A DNA stretch of 64,000 nucleotides, taken from positions 37,957-101,956 of the forward strand of contig NZ_VTOM01000024.1 of NCBI RefSeq assembly GCF_009765365.1. Reading direction: 5' to 3'. Numbering within the stretch: the first letter of the stretch is position 1; the number at the start of each line of letters is the position of its first letter. This DNA is from Antarcticirhabdus aurantiaca. Its GTDB lineage: Bacteria > Pseudomonadota > Alphaproteobacteria > Rhizobiales > Rhizobiaceae. Under the pieces are notes generated by a model that was not told the origin of the DNA, ran no database searches, and worked only from the letters and a program-made list of their open reading frames with translations. The position numbers and the translations under genes are program-made. Shown here in pieces: positions 10,071 through 20,051 of this stretch.

Positions 10071-12605
10071 TCATGCAGCCGCCGGCACGTCGGGGGCGGC
10101 CGACCCTTGGGCCTGCTCGCGTGCGGGCGCCGCGAAGCGCTTCAGACGCATGGCGTTGCCGAGGACGAAGACGCTTGACAGGGCCATCGCGCCGGCGGCG
10201 AGTGCCGGCGAGAGCGTCGGGCCTCCGAACGGCTGAAGAAGGCCCGCCGCCACCGGGATCAGCGCGGCGTTGTAGGCGAAGGCCCAGAAGAGGTTCTGCC
10301 TGATGTTCCGGATCGTCGCCTTCGACAAGGCGACGGCGTTCGCGACGGCCCTCAGGTCGCCCGCGACCAGGACGACATCGGCGCTCTCGACCGCGACGTC
10401 CGTACCCGTGCCGACGGCCAATCCGACGTCCGCTTCCGCCAGGGCCGGCGCGTCGTTGATCCCGTCGCCGACGAAGGCGACCTTGCGGCCACCCTCCCGA
10501 AGCCGCTTCACGGCCTCTACCTTGCCGGCGGGCAGCACCTCCGCGATCACTTCGTCGATGCCGAGCGACGCCGCCACCGCCTCGGCGGTCCTGCGGTTGT
10601 CGCCGGTGATCATCGCCACGCCGAGGCCCATGTCGTGGAGCGCACGAATCGCTTCCAGGGTCGTCGGCTTGACCGGATCCGACACCGCGACGACCGCCGC
10701 CGCCCGCCCGTCCACGGCCGCGTAGAGGGGCGACTTGCCCTCGCCGCCGAGACGGCCGGCCACGTCGGAGAAGCGTGCGACGTCGATGCCGAGCTTCGCC
10801 ATCATCCTGTCGGCGCCGACGACGACCTCGCGGCCTCCGACTCGCGCCCGCACGCCGAAGCCGGGATCGGCCTCGAAGCCTGTGGCGTCCGCGACCGGCA
10901 CGTTCCGACGTTCGGCTTCGGCGACGACGGCGGCGGCCACGGGGTGTTCCGAGCGCGCCTCGACGGCGGCCAGCAGCGAAAGGACCTCGGTCTCGGCGAA
11001 CCCGTCGGTGACGACGAGGTCGGTCAGCACCGGCTTGCCGAGCGTCAGAGTGCCGGTCTTGTCGAGCGCCACGACGTCCGCGTCGCGGAGCGTCTGGAGC
11101 GCTTCGCCTTTCCGGAAGAGCACGCCGAGTTCGGCCGCCCTTCCCGTGCCGACCATGATCGAGGTCGGCGTCGCCAGGCCCATGGCGCAGGGACAGGCGA
11201 TGATGAGGACGGCGACCGCATGCACCAGGGCGGCGGACAAGGCCGGCTCGGGTCCGAACACGAGCCAGGCGACGAACGTGACGGCCGCGACGGCCATGAC
11301 GGCCGGCACGAACCACTGCGTCACCCGGTCGACGAGCGCCTGGATCGGCAGCTTGCCGCCCTGCGCCGCCTCGACCATCCGGATGATCTGCGCGAGCATC
11401 GTGTCGCCGCCGACCTTCTCGGCCCGGAGGGTCAGGCTGCCCGTCGTGTTCATCGTCGCCCCGACGACACCGGCGCCGACGCCCTTCTCGACCGGCACCG
11501 GTTCGCCGGTGATCATCGACTCGTCGACGAAGGACGATCCTTCGACCACCGTGCCGTCGACCGGGAGCTTCTCGCCCGGGCGGACCTGGATCAGGTCTCC
11601 CACGACGACGTCCTCGAGCGGCACCTCGACGAAGCGGCCGTCCCGTCGCACGCGAGCCGTCTTCGCCCTCAGCCCCACGAGCCGGGCGATGGCCGCGCCG
11701 GTCCGCCCCTTGGCCCGCGCCTCCAGGAAGCGGCCGAGCAGGATCAGGGTGACGATGACCGCCGCGGCCTCGAAGTAGATCGCGTCTCCCCCGACGGGTA
11801 GCAGTCCGGGTGCGAAGGTGGCGACGACCGAATACGTCCAGGCGGCGGTGGTGCCGACCACGACGAGGGAGTTCATGTCCGGTGCGAGACGTGCGAGCGC
11901 GGGGATGCCCTTCGCGAAGAAGCGTCGCCCCGGCCCGAACAGGACGAGCGTGGTCAGGACGAACTGGAGGAGACGGCTCTCCTGCATCCCAACGGTGTCC
12001 ATGACGAACATGTGGACGGCCGGGATCAGGTGGGAGCCCATCTCCAGCACGAAGACGGGCAGCGTCAGGACGGCGGCGAGGACGAGATCCCGCTTCAGGG
12101 CGGCGAGTTCCCGCTCCTTGGCGAGTGCGCGCTCCTCGCCGGACGACCCGCCCGCCTCCAGCCGCCGCGGCTCGTAACCGGCATTGCGGACAGCCGCCTC
12201 CAGGCCAACGGGATCGACATAGCCGCCGGAAGATATCGTGGCGCGCTCGGTCGCCAGGTTCACTGCGACCGAGCGCACGCCGGGCACGGCCGCCAGGGCC
12301 TGCTCGACCCTTCGCACGCACGAGGCGCAGGTCATGCCCTCGATGCCGATCTCCATGCTGGCGGTGCGGACCTCGTATCCCGCCCCTTCGATGGCGGCGA
12401 CGACGGACGCTTCGTCCGCGTCCCACCCGAACGTGACCTCCGCCCGTTCCGTGGCGAGGTTGACGGCTGCCGCCTCGACGCCGGGAACGTTCCGGATCGC
12501 CCGTTCGACCCGTCCGACGCAGGACGCGCAACTCATCCCTTCGATCTCGAAGGAGCGGACCCGTTCCGCCGGTTCGAGATCCTTGCTGGCGATCATCCGA
12601 TTCAT
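10071..12605 (-). CDS. copA: Copper-translocating P1B-type ATPase with two HMA domains
   Basis: 844-residue CopA. Two N-terminal HMA domains carry [12 protein letters not shown] and [12 protein letters not shown] (residues about 20-150). Eight-helix P1B core: [19 protein letters not shown] (CPC site), [39 protein letters not shown] and the C-terminal [13 protein letters not shown]. Exports Cu(I) delivered by CopZ. GGAGGC precedes ATG 12605. Controlled by the CueR-type site at 12636-12666; cueR lies downstream on the same strand. Confidence 0.95.
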   Translation of the reverse strand: MNRMIASKDLEPAERVRSFEIEGMSCASCVGRVERAIRNVPGVEAAAVNLATERAEVTFGWDADEASVVAAIEGAGYEVRTASMEIGIEGMTCASCVRRVEQALAAVPGVRSVAVNLATERATISSGGYVDPVGLEAAVRNAGYEPRRLEAGGSSGEERALAKERELAALKRDLVLAAVLTLPVFVLEMGSHLIPAVHMFVMDTVGMQESRLLQFVLTTLVLFGPGRRFFAKGIPALARLAPDMNSLVVVGTTAAWTYSVVATFAPGLLPVGGDAIYFEAAAVIVTLILLGRFLEARAKGRTGAAIARLVGLRAKTARVRRDGRFVEVPLEDVVVGDLIQVRPGEKLPVDGTVVEGSSFVDESMITGEPVPVEKGVGAGVVGATMNTTGSLTLRAEKVGGDTMLAQIIRMVEAAQGGKLPIQALVDRVTQWFVPAVMAVAAVTFVAWLVFGPEPALSAALVHAVAVLIIACPCAMGLATPTSIMVGTGRAAELGVLFRKGEALQTLRDADVVALDKTGTLTLGKPVLTDLVVTDGFAETEVLSLLAAVEARSEHPVAAAVVAEAERRNVPVADATGFEADPGFGVRARVGGREVVVGADRMMAKLGIDVARFSDVAGRLGGEGKSPLYAAVDGRAAAVVAVSDPVKPTTLEAIRALHDMGLGVAMITGDNRRTAEAVAASLGIDEVIAEVLPAGKVEAVKRLREGGRKVAFVGDGINDAPALAEADVGLAVGTGTDVAVESADVVLVAGDLRAVANAVALSKATIRNIRQNLFWAFAYNAALIPVAAGLLQPFGGPTLSPALAAGAMALSSVFVLGNAMRLKRFAAPAREQAQGSAAPDVPAAA

Positions 12606-12635
12606 GGCGGCGCCTCCGATCTGGTGTCGGAACGC

Positions 12636-12666
12636 AAGATGGTGCTTCCAATCATTGGAAGGTCAA
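12636..12666 (-). promoter_or_regulatory. CueR-type operator/promoter of copA2-cueR
   Basis: Minus strand TTGACC (12666-12661), 19-base spacer with the perfect dyad CTTCCAAT-C-ATTGGAAG (12645-12661), then CATCTT (12641-12636). It differs from the other two sites only by a compensated T/A pair in the dyad, which keeps the palindrome and supports a protein-binding function. Confidence 0.85.
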
Positions 12667-12974
12667 GGGCCGATTTTCGACGCCTGCGAAAGGCCTGTTC
12701 CGTGATCACCGAACCCTGCCACGAAACGATCTACCGGTCCGGCGGCGTGCCTCGCACCATCTGGTGTGCAGCGAGCCTTCTGTCCCACCGGATGCCGACC
12801 GGCTTCCTCCACCCCTGCCCGTGCTCCGCCGCGGCATCCTGCGCGAGAAGGGCGAGGTCCTTCGGCGCAGGCCGATGACATCGAGCCTGCACCGATCGTC
12901 CATCGCAGGAGCAGCAGGTATCCGGCGCCGAGGCGGCTATGGGAACCGGGGAGAACCAAAGGAGGTGGCAAGCA

Positions 12975-13949
12975 TTGGCGGATGACGTCAACCTGTTGGA
13001 ACTCAAGCATTTGTCGCTGGACGGAACATACGACTGCCTGATCGTCGGAGCCGGCCCCGCCGGCCTGACCGCCGCCGTCTACCTCTCCCGCTTCCGACGC
13101 AGCGTCGTCGTCGTGGACACGGGAACGAGCAGGGCTTCCAGGATCCCGATGAGCCACAACATTCCCGGCTTCGCGGACGGGATCACGGGCCCGGACATCC
13201 TGCGACGGCACAACGAGCAGGCGGCGGTCTACGGCATCGTCCCGAGGGTCGGCGACGTCGACACACTCCAAGCGGAGAGCGAAGGCTTCGCGTGCCTGGT
13301 GGCCGCGGAGAACGGGGAACGAGCCACCATGCGAGCCCGTACCGTCCTTCTCGCCACGGGCGTCCAGGACAACGAGCCGGACATGCCGGACCTTGCGGCG
13401 GCGATCTCCGCGGGTCTGATCCGGATCTGCCCGGTGTGCGACGCCTTCGAGGCGATGGATAACGACATCGCCGTCCTCGGCGACGGGGCCGGCGCCGTCG
13501 CTGAGGCGATCTTCATGCGGACCTACAGCGACCGGGTCACCCTCCTCCTGACAGAGGGCGCCCGGTGTTCGTCGCCGGAAGATCAGGCAAAGCTGGCGAA
13601 CCACGGCATAGGCGTCGTGGAAGGAAGAGTGGCGGCGCTCGTGCGCGAAGACGACGAACGCATGATCGTTCGGACAATCGGCGGTGACCGACTGCGCTAC
13701 GACACGATCTACGCGGCGCTCGGCTCGCGGGCACGGTCCGCTCTCGCGGCACAGCTCGGCGCCGAGCTGGACGGCGCCTGCGACGCGATCGTCGTCGACC
13801 AGCACCAGAGGGCAAGCGTTCCCGGTCTCTGGGCCGCCGGAGACGTGGCGAGCAGCCTGAACCAGGTTGCCGTGGCCTGGGGACAGGCAGCCGTAGCCGC
13901 CACCGACATCCACAACCACCTGCGTGGCGGTGGAACGAGCGACAGGTGA
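12975..13949 (+). CDS. Thioredoxin-reductase-like NAD(P)/FAD flavoprotein
   Basis: About 324 residues. FAD-binding motif CLIVGAGPAGLTAAVYLSRF near the N terminus, redox-type RICPVCDAF (CPVC) at the TrxR position, a second dinucleotide fold IAVLGDGAGAVAEA, and the C-terminal FAD motif GLWAAGDVASSLNQVAVAWGQAA. It belongs to the low-molecular-weight TrxR / ferredoxin-NADP reductase-like group and probably uses NAD(P)H to reduce a disulfide partner, not encoded adjacently. I prefer TTG 12975 because AAAGGAGGT (12957-12966) stands eight bases before it; an ATG at 12939 lies upstream of that ribosome site. The CPVC is followed by Asp as in TrxR. The partner protein is unknown. Confidence 0.85.
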   Translation: MADDVNLLELKHLSLDGTYDCLIVGAGPAGLTAAVYLSRFRRSVVVVDTGTSRASRIPMSHNIPGFADGITGPDILRRHNEQAAVYGIVPRVGDVDTLQAESEGFACLVAAENGERATMRARTVLLATGVQDNEPDMPDLAAAISAGLIRICPVCDAFEAMDNDIAVLGDGAGAVAEAIFMRTYSDRVTLLLTEGARCSSPEDQAKLANHGIGVVEGRVAALVREDDERMIVRTIGGDRLRYDTIYAALGSRARSALAAQLGAELDGACDAIVVDQHQRASVPGLWAAGDVASSLNQVAVAWGQAAVAATDIHNHLRGGGTSDR

Positions 13950-14077
13950 AAGGTCTTGCGCCGCCGATGTCGCATCCGTGGTGGCGGCGGTGACACCCCA
14001 CCGGGCGCGGCGAAGCGTTCCGTGACCGTCCGACGTCGCGTCGACTTGTCTCGATCCCGTCGGCCGAGCGCCGGATC

Positions 14078-14293
14078 CTACATGGTGAATCGGTACTGGG
14101 GCCGGACCGGAACCTCGGATCCGATGTGGCGCAGGATCTCGCCGACCTTCTGCGAGAAGCCGAGGGTGATCGGCTCCCCTTCGGAGAAGGAGGCGTCGTC
14201 GACGTTCATCTTCGTCAGCGCCGGCATCTGCCGGACGAGCTGGCGGAGGTCGCCGTCGCCGTGGTGTTCCAGGACCGTCCAGGGCTGGGGCAC
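14078..14293 (-). CDS. Short hypothetical protein or gene remnant
   Basis: The minus-strand frame ending at the TAG at 14078 shows strong G/C third-position bias and protein-like composition (PWTVLEHHGDGDLRQLV, FSEGEPITLGFSQKVGEIL, ending PQYRFTM). The start is unclear: a GTG at 14293 is in frame without a clear ribosome site, and the frame is open to 14560 but with poor coding character beyond about 14330. It may be the 3' end of a decayed gene. I do not recognise the family. Confidence 0.35.
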   Translation of the reverse strand: MPQPWTVLEHHGDGDLRQLVRQMPALTKMNVDDASFSEGEPITLGFSQKVGEILRHIGSEVPVRPQYRFTM

Positions 14294-14655
14294 GTGGACG
14301 CGGCACAGGTGTCGAAGTACCGCGTGAAGCCGTTGGTTCGGAGGACCGGACAGCTCTCGCCGACGAGAGCGGACGTGCCGAGCAGGGGCGGATGTTTTGC
14401 CCTGTCGGATCAGGCCGACATCGCTACGGGCCGGCACGCCTCGGGTCGGGCTTCGGCACCAATCGTCCGGCGGACCGTCGAACGCGCCGACGTCGCGGTT
14501 GTCACGAGCGCCTCCGATCGACAGGCCCGCCGCATGCCCGACCCGAGGCGCGCAGCGCACTCGGGGGCTCGTCCGTCGGGACCTGCAAGCTCCGTTTCAG
14601 CCGAGAACGAGGAGAAGCGGGGAAGCCGCGGAAGGAAGCCGAGGAGAAGAACTCC

Positions 14656-15309
14656 TCAGGAAGCCGCCCTGCTCCTTCCGATGGCCGCGACGATCGACTC
14701 GTAGAGGGGACGCGGTCCGAACTCCGCCGGTTCCCGCCCGTCCACGAAGAAGGTCGGCGTCCGCTCGATCCCGACCGTCTCCAGATCCGCGACGTCCTGC
14801 TTCAGAACCGCCTCGACTTCGGGCAGAGCGGCGTCGCGGCGGCCCCGCTCGAGGTCCAGTCCGGCCGCGCCGGCGACGGCCCAAGCCTTCTCGAGGTCGG
14901 GAGCGCCATGCACGGCCCATTCGGGCTGACGCTCGAAGAGCGCGTCGAGGACGACCTCGAACTTCTCCTGACGCCGCGCAGCCTCGAGGATGCGGACGGC
15001 CTCGTCCGACCCTTCGTGCAACGGGGTGTAGCGCAGGACGAGCCGCAGATCCTCCGGGTGACGCCCCAGGATGTCGCCGAGGATCGGATGGAATGCCCGG
15101 CACGCCTCGCAGGACGGGTCGAAGAACTCGACCAGCGTCACCGGCGCGTCGCTCCTGCCGACCACGGGCGAATGAGGACGCACCAGCCTGTCGCCGTCGG
15201 CGGCGAGCGGCGCCGGCCCGATCCGGCTCGACCGGTACCAGAAGGCGGCGCCAGCGAAGACGGACAAGGCTACGGCGGCGGTCGAGGCCACGAAGAACCG
15301 GCGGTTCAT
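14656..15309 (-). CDS. dsbA: DsbA-family thiol:disulfide oxidoreductase
   Basis: 217 residues: an N-terminal membrane anchor (FFVASTAAVALSVFAGAAFWY) and a thioredoxin/DsbA fold with the active site DPSCEACRAFHP (CEAC) and cis-Pro loop ERTPTFFVDGREP. Introduces disulfides into exported proteins and is reoxidised by DsbB. ATG 15309 overlaps the dsbB stop by four bases (ATGA), so the pair is co-translated. CEAC is not the usual CPHC and may shift redox potential. Transcribed from the MerR-type promoter at 15788-15818. Confidence 0.88.
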   Translation of the reverse strand: MNRRFFVASTAAVALSVFAGAAFWYRSSRIGPAPLAADGDRLVRPHSPVVGRSDAPVTLVEFFDPSCEACRAFHPILGDILGRHPEDLRLVLRYTPLHEGSDEAVRILEAARRQEKFEVVLDALFERQPEWAVHGAPDLEKAWAVAGAAGLDLERGRRDAALPEVEAVLKQDVADLETVGIERTPTFFVDGREPAEFGPRPLYESIVAAIGRSRAAS

Positions 15310-15758
15310 GCGGAGGATCCTTTGCGGGGAAGGGTCAGGAGAAGAGCGACGACGACGAAGCCCGCGAGCGAGAGGAAGGGCAGCGGCAGGCCGCCCAGGA
15401 TCGTCATGTCCGCGCTCGCGCACGACGGTCCGCGTCCGCACGGCTCGATGCTTTCCGGCACGAGGCCTGCGTAGAGGAGGCTGTGGAACCCGGCGACGGC
15501 GGCGCCTAGGACCGAAAGCGGCACGACGTAGACCCGCACGCCCCGGTCGCCTTTGAAGGCCGCTATGCCGAGCACGACCGCCAGCGGGAATATCAGGATC
15601 CGCTGGTACCAGCACAGTTCGCAGGGCACCTGCCCCATGACCTCGCCGACGAAGAGAGCGCCGAGCGTCGAAACCAGCGAGACGATCCAAGCGGCGGAGA
15701 GCGGCCACGGCGCCCCTTGCGCATCTGTCGAGCGTATCGTCGACGGTGCTTCCTGCAT
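15306..15758 (-). CDS. dsbB: DsbB-family quinone-linked disulfide oxidase
   Basis: 150 residues with four transmembrane helices, the first periplasmic Cys pair PCELCWYQR (CELC) and the second pair CGRGPSC. This is the DsbB/BdbC pattern; it reoxidises the co-encoded DsbA and passes electrons to quinone. Four-base overlap with dsbA. It lies 29 bases downstream of a MerR-type metal promoter, which suggests that metal stress induces disulfide formation. Confidence 0.9.
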   Translation of the reverse strand: MQEAPSTIRSTDAQGAPWPLSAAWIVSLVSTLGALFVGEVMGQVPCELCWYQRILIFPLAVVLGIAAFKGDRGVRVYVVPLSVLGAAVAGFHSLLYAGLVPESIEPCGRGPSCASADMTILGGLPLPFLSLAGFVVVALLLTLPRKGSSA

Positions 15759-15787
15759 GACGAATCCTCCGGCCGGTCACTGACGGA

Positions 15788-15818
15788 GCGATACATGCTC
15801 GAGCGGCTGGAGGAGCAA
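15788..15818 (-). promoter_or_regulatory. MerR-type metal-responsive promoter of dsbBA
   Basis: Minus strand TTGCTC (15818-15813), 19-base spacer, TATCGC (15793-15788). The spacer carries an imperfect dyad around CCTCCAGCCGCTCGAGC. It closely matches the promoters at 31414-31444, 34583-34613 and 35727-35757 and differs from the CueR-type sites. A CadR/PbrR/ZntR-like regulator is expected; candidates are encoded at 33069 and 36544. Confidence 0.75.
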
Positions 15819-15946
15819 GGGAAAACCGGGATCATCCACCCCGAGACGGCTCTCCATGCGTCACGATTTCGGGAGATGGACACGGGCGGAGAGGCTGAAG
15901 GGTCGGCCGGACCTCGGTCCGATCGACGCGGAATGGCCGTCGTGGT

Positions 15947-16396
15947 TCAGACGCCACTTCTTCCGGACGCGTCGAGAAATCGGCGGAACGCCTCCAGCGT
16001 CCCCTCGCCGACATGATGCTCGATGCCCTCCGCGTCGGCCTCCGCAGCCGCCGGATCGACGCCGATGGCCAGCAGGAAGTCGAGAACCACCTGATGACGC
16101 TGGCGGATGGTCGTCGCCAGCCGCTTGCCCTCGGGCGTCAGGAAGATCGAACGGTAGGGGCGGCTTTCCACCAGGCCGGCACGTGCGAGACGCTGAATCG
16201 TGCGCGCAACGGTCGCCGGCGAGACGCCGAAACGTTCGGCGAGGTCCGCCGACCTGGCCTCGCCGTGCTGCGCCAAGAGGTCGTCGATCATCTCGACGTA
16301 ATCCTCCGCAACCTCCGACCTGTTGGCTTCACGTACGCGGGCGAAACGCTCCGCCGCGGCTTCGATCGACGCTTCGCCGTCCCGTCTTCCCGTCAA
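15947..16396 (-). CDS. mntR: Manganese-responsive DtxR-family regulator MntR
   Basis: 149 residues: winged helix ([31 protein letters not shown]) and a metal-binding dimerisation domain ([30 protein letters not shown]) typical of MntR. Represses Mn(II) uptake when Mn is high. I set the start at TTG 16396 because CAGGAGGT lies five bases before it and the N terminus then matches the family; a GTG at 16438 is an alternative. Divergent from mntH, with a palindrome between them. Confidence 0.88.
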   Translation of the reverse strand: MTGRRDGEASIEAAAERFARVREANRSEVAEDYVEMIDDLLAQHGEARSADLAERFGVSPATVARTIQRLARAGLVESRPYRSIFLTPEGKRLATTIRQRHQVVLDFLLAIGVDPAAAEADAEGIEHHVGEGTLEAFRRFLDASGRSGV

Positions 16397-16448
16397 TCCG
16401 ACCTCCTGACCGACCTGTTCGAGGATGTATCGGATCACCCTCTACGTC

Positions 16449-16471
16449 AAAGTTTGTCTCTGGACAAAACT
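16449..16471. promoter_or_regulatory. Putative MntR box
   Basis: Inverted repeat AGTTTGTC (16451-16458) / GACAAAACT (16463-16471) between the divergent mntR and mntH genes. Such AT-rich dyads are typical DtxR/MntR operators, and the position fits repression of mntH and autoregulation. Confidence 0.7.
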
Positions 16472-16515
16472 GGCGGCCGAGAGCAATCCTTCGTCATCTC
16501 ACATCGGGGGTCGTC

Positions 16516-17874
16516 ATGACGGCGGAAGCGGGATTCCAATCTGACGAAGGCGGTTGGCGCCGTGATCGGGGCGACGGCTCTCTCCTGGACGTGCACCGTA
16601 CGGTCGACGTGAGGCGCTCAGGGCCGCCATGGCGCAAGGCCGCGGCGTTCCTCGGCCCGGGCTACCTCGTCGCCGTCGGCTACATGGATCCCGGCAACTG
16701 GGCGACCTCGATCGCCGGCGGCTCGGCGTTCGGCTACACGCTGCTCTTCGTCGCGCTGCTCTCGAACATCATGGCGATCGTCCTGCAATCGCTCTGTGCG
16801 CGCCTCGCCATCGCCAGCGGGCGCGACCTCGCCCAGGCCTGCCGCGACGCCTATCCTTCGTACGTCGCCCTACCGCTCTGGTTCCTGGCGGAGATCGCCA
16901 TCATCGCCACCGACATCGCGGAGGTCATCGGCACGGCGATCGGCCTGAACCTCCTGTTCGGGATCCCCCTCGAGATCGGCGTCCTCGTGACGGCGGTCGA
17001 CGTCTTCCTGATCCTCTGGCTGCAGAGGCTCGGCTTCCGCTGGGTCGAAGCGTTGATCGTGACCCTTCTCGGCGTCATCGCGGTGTGCTTCGCGGTGCAG
17101 ATCGCCATGGTCGATCCGGAGTGGGGAGCCGTGATCGCCGGCTTCGCTCCCACCACGCAGATCGTCACCAATCCCGACATGCTGTATCTGGCCCTCGGCA
17201 TCCTCGGCGCGACGGTGATGCCCCACAACCTCTACCTCCACTCCGGCATCGTGCAGACCCGCAACTACGGGACGTCCCTCCCCGAGAAGCGAGAGGCGCT
17301 CCGCTTCGCGACCCTCGACTCGACCGTGGCGCTCTGCTTCGCTCTCCTCGTCAACGCCTCGATCCTGATCCTGGCGGCGGGAGCCTTCCACACCACCGGA
17401 CGTGTGGAGATCGCCGAACTCGGCGAGGCGCACAGCCTCCTTGCGCCGATCTTGGGCGCGGCCATCGCCCCGACCCTGTTCGGCGTGGCACTGCTCTGCT
17501 GCGGCATCAATTCGACCGTCACGGCCACCATGGCCGGGCAGATCGTCATGGAGGGTTTCCTCGAGATCAGGCTCGCGCCGTGGCTCCGGCGCCTGATCAC
17601 GCGGATCATCGCCATCGTCCCGGCGGCTTCCGTGACGATCTGGTTCGGCGACTCCGGCACCGCGCAGCTCCTGGTGCTGACGCAGGTGGTCCTCAGCCTG
17701 CAGCTTTCCTTCGCCGTCTTCCCGCTGGTCATGTTCACCATGAGCCGCTCGAAGATGGGCGCCCTCGTCGCACCGCGCTGGTTGTCGGCCCTCGCGCTGG
17801 TGATCGCGGTCACGATCGCGCTCCTGAACGTCAAGCTGTTGTTCGACTTCGTCCTCGGAGCGCGCTCGCACTGA
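16516..17874 (+). CDS. mntH: Nramp-family Mn(II)/divalent metal transporter MntH
   Basis: 452 residues and about eleven transmembrane helices. Nramp motifs: [12 protein letters not shown] in TM1 (metal-binding Asp and Asn), the conserved transport-motif-like [19 protein letters not shown], and [11 protein letters not shown] in TM6 (Met and His of the metal site). Proton-coupled Mn uptake at the inner membrane. ATG 16516 is preceded by GGGGGTCGTC. The reading frame extends upstream to 15856, but that part overlaps mntR in antisense. Regulated by MntR through the palindrome at 16449-16471. Confidence 0.95.
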   Translation: MTAEAGFQSDEGGWRRDRGDGSLLDVHRTVDVRRSGPPWRKAAAFLGPGYLVAVGYMDPGNWATSIAGGSAFGYTLLFVALLSNIMAIVLQSLCARLAIASGRDLAQACRDAYPSYVALPLWFLAEIAIIATDIAEVIGTAIGLNLLFGIPLEIGVLVTAVDVFLILWLQRLGFRWVEALIVTLLGVIAVCFAVQIAMVDPEWGAVIAGFAPTTQIVTNPDMLYLALGILGATVMPHNLYLHSGIVQTRNYGTSLPEKREALRFATLDSTVALCFALLVNASILILAAGAFHTTGRVEIAELGEAHSLLAPILGAAIAPTLFGVALLCCGINSTVTATMAGQIVMEGFLEIRLAPWLRRLITRIIAIVPAASVTIWFGDSGTAQLLVLTQVVLSLQLSFAVFPLVMFTMSRSKMGALVAPRWLSALALVIAVTIALLNVKLLFDFVLGARSH

Positions 17875-17917
17875 GGTCGCGTCCCGTGAAGGCGCGACCC
17901 TCCGGTCCTCGCGGGCC

Positions 17918-17968
17918 GCGGACGCCCGCGGACGGCTGCGTCCGAAACCTGCGGACATGTCCGCGGAC
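17918..17968. repeat. Cluster of GCGGAC motifs before the AlbA_2 gene
   Basis: GCGGAC occurs at 17918, 17928, 17951 and 17963, with inverted copies at 17940-17944 (GTCCG) and 17959. Two of them form a perfect 14-bp palindrome GCGGACATGTCCGC (17951-17964). It lies 60-110 bases upstream of the start at 18028 and could be an operator for the helix-turn-helix protein encoded there. Confidence 0.45.
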
Positions 17969-18027
17969 CCGCTTGCGCTTCCGGCCCCCGGCCGCGACCC
18001 TCGTCTGAGACGGCGAAAGGGGGACGC

Positions 18028-19542
18028 ATGCCGAGGAGGTCGATCACCGACTACGAGATCGCGCTCATCAAGGCGCTCGACGCCAGGGGGATGCGCAACA
18101 AGGACATCCAGTTCCTGTTCAACCGTCCCGACCGTGCGGTGAACACCGGCCGCATCTCAACGATCGCCAAGGGAACCTACAGCAACTCGGCGGACATCCC
18201 GGCGGCGGCGGACGCGGTTCTCGACGTCTTCCTGGCGAGCCGAAGCACGACGCCGGGCGGAGCTGGGCCAGCCCGGGAAGCGACCGCCGACGACGGTCCT
18301 CTCGCCGACGGCACCATCCTGCGGATGTTCGGCGAGCGCGCCACCGGGTCCCGGTTTCTCCATGCCGGAGAATCCGACATGCACGAGTGCAAGAAGGGCT
18401 TCGGCTTCAGGCACTCCCACAAGTGGCTGAGGGCCATGGCGGCCCTCGCCAACAATCGCGGCGGCTACATCCTCTTCGGTGTCGACGACGAGACGCACGA
18501 GATCGTCGGCCTCGACAACGACGAGTTCGACAAGGCCGACGCGGCGAGGTTCTCGGAGGCGGTCCGAAGCGCCTTCGACCCGACGCCGGACTTCACCCAC
18601 CGCTCGTTCGACGTCGGCGGCAAGCGCGTCGGAGTCATCCATGTCCGCCCTCACCCGGGCGGCCCCGTGATCGCACGCACCACCCTGGACGGCGATCTCC
18701 GCGAAGGAGACATCTTCTACCGCTATCCGGGCCGTTCGCAGCGCATCAAGTACAGCGACCTTCGGGCCATCCTCGACCGTCGCGACGCCGCCGCCCGCGA
18801 GCAGATCCTCCCGATGGTCGAGCGCCTGCTGGCGCTGGGACCGAAGCGGGCCATGATCGCGGACCTGACCGAGGGGATCCTTTCCGACGGGCGCGTGTCG
18901 CTGCACATCGACGAGAAGGTGCTCGCCGGCATCGCGCTGATCAAGGAAGGCGAGTTCGACGAAGTTTCGGGCGCACCCGCGCTGCGTCTCGTCGGAGAGG
19001 TTCAGGTCGGGGCGGCGCAGCCGGCCGTCTTCAAGGGAGCGATCTCCCGAAAGGACGTGTTGGAAGCCTTCCTGCGGCAGGACGACGTCCGAAATCCCGA
19101 GGGCTACTTCGGGTTCGTCGTCGACGGCTGCGCCGGGGAATGGCTGCCCTTCCGGATGTTCGCCTCCAAGGCGGGAATGGATCTGTCGGGCGCCAGGTCC
19201 TTCATCGAGGCGACCACGGCGCCACCCCGTCGCAAGAAGCTGTTCCTGGACTCGCTCGAAGGGAAGCGCAGCGCGTTCAAACGCAACGGCGCCTGGTGCG
19301 ACACGCTGCTGGCGTCGATCCTCGCCGGCGCGACTTTCGAGGTCGCCTCCCTGGCGGACGCCCTCGACGTGGGTCGTTGCCTCCAGGCTCACCCGGACGG
19401 TCCGGCGGAACGCGCGACCGAGATCCTGAAGCTCGCGGCAACCTGCCTGACGATCTGCGAGAGCGACCCGAAGGGCGCCGCCGGCAGCGTCGTGCGCCGG
19501 GCGATCTCCCGGCTGGACGAGATCATGTATCCTCTCGATTGA
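18028..19542 (+). CDS. AlbA_2 (Schlafen-like) domain protein with N-terminal HTH-like segment
   Basis: 504 residues. Residues 1-65 look like a DNA-binding helical segment (YEIALIKALDARGMRNKDIQFLFNRPDRAV). Residues about 115-245 form an AlbA_2 domain (ESDMHECKKGF, ALANNRGGYILFGVDDETHEIVGL, FYRYPGRSQRIKYSDL), a fold found in transcription regulators and Schlafen-related nucleic-acid proteins. The C-terminal half (about 250-504) is helical and I do not recognise it. AAAGGGGG precedes ATG 18028. It stands alone between mntH and ynfA. A regulatory or defence role is possible. Confidence 0.75.
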   Translation: MPRRSITDYEIALIKALDARGMRNKDIQFLFNRPDRAVNTGRISTIAKGTYSNSADIPAAADAVLDVFLASRSTTPGGAGPAREATADDGPLADGTILRMFGERATGSRFLHAGESDMHECKKGFGFRHSHKWLRAMAALANNRGGYILFGVDDETHEIVGLDNDEFDKADAARFSEAVRSAFDPTPDFTHRSFDVGGKRVGVIHVRPHPGGPVIARTTLDGDLREGDIFYRYPGRSQRIKYSDLRAILDRRDAAAREQILPMVERLLALGPKRAMIADLTEGILSDGRVSLHIDEKVLAGIALIKEGEFDEVSGAPALRLVGEVQVGAAQPAVFKGAISRKDVLEAFLRQDDVRNPEGYFGFVVDGCAGEWLPFRMFASKAGMDLSGARSFIEATTAPPRRKKLFLDSLEGKRSAFKRNGAWCDTLLASILAGATFEVASLADALDVGRCLQAHPDGPAERATEILKLAATCLTICESDPKGAAGSVVRRAISRLDEIMYPLD

Positions 19543-19724
19543 CCCGCCGGTCCGCCGAGATGGACGGCGTCGGATCGGATGGTCGACCCGTAGCGCCGGG
19601 TCGGGGTGTCACCGCGGACTTCGGGCATCTTCCACGACGCTCCCCGTGGCAGACACGGTCAGGGCTGGGCATCCGGCAGCCGCCAGGCTAAGCGAAGCCA
19701 TCGGCAGGAGCCCCGGAGACGACA

Positions 19725-20051
19725 TTGCAGACCGCCGCAGCCTACGTCGTCGCAGCGCTCGCCGAGATCGTCGGCTGCTTCGCGTTCTGGGCACATGTAC
19801 GACTGGACAAGAGCGTCTGGTGGTTGGCACCGGGCATCGTCGCGCTGATCGTCTTCGCGTACGCGCTGACCTTCGTGGAGTCGGACGCGGCAGGCCGTGC
19901 CTATGCAGCCTACGGCGGAGTCTACATCGCGGCATCGATCATGTGGCTGTGGAGCGTAGAGGGCTTCCGACCCGACCGCTGGGATCTGACCGGCGCCGCC
20001 ATCTGTCTCTTGGGGATGGCGGTCATCCTGTTTGCACCGCGGACGGCCTGA
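19725..20051 (+). CDS. ynfA: YnfA-family small membrane protein
   Basis: 108 residues, four transmembrane helices, with YnfA/SMR-superfamily landmarks: [55 protein letters not shown]. The family length (about 108) fixes the start at TTG 19725, supported by GGAG six bases upstream. YnfA proteins resemble small multidrug transporters, but the physiological substrate is not established. Confidence 0.88.
   Translation: MQTAAAYVVAALAEIVGCFAFWAHVRLDKSVWWLAPGIVALIVFAYALTFVESDAAGRAYAAYGGVYIAASIMWLWSVEGFRPDRWDLTGAAICLLGMAVILFAPRTA

Noticed and set aside
9541..12651. A 1036-codon open frame on the minus strand
   Set aside because: Only its last 149 codons (cueR) are real; the rest is an out-of-frame shadow of copA2 made of Arg/Gly-rich sequence.
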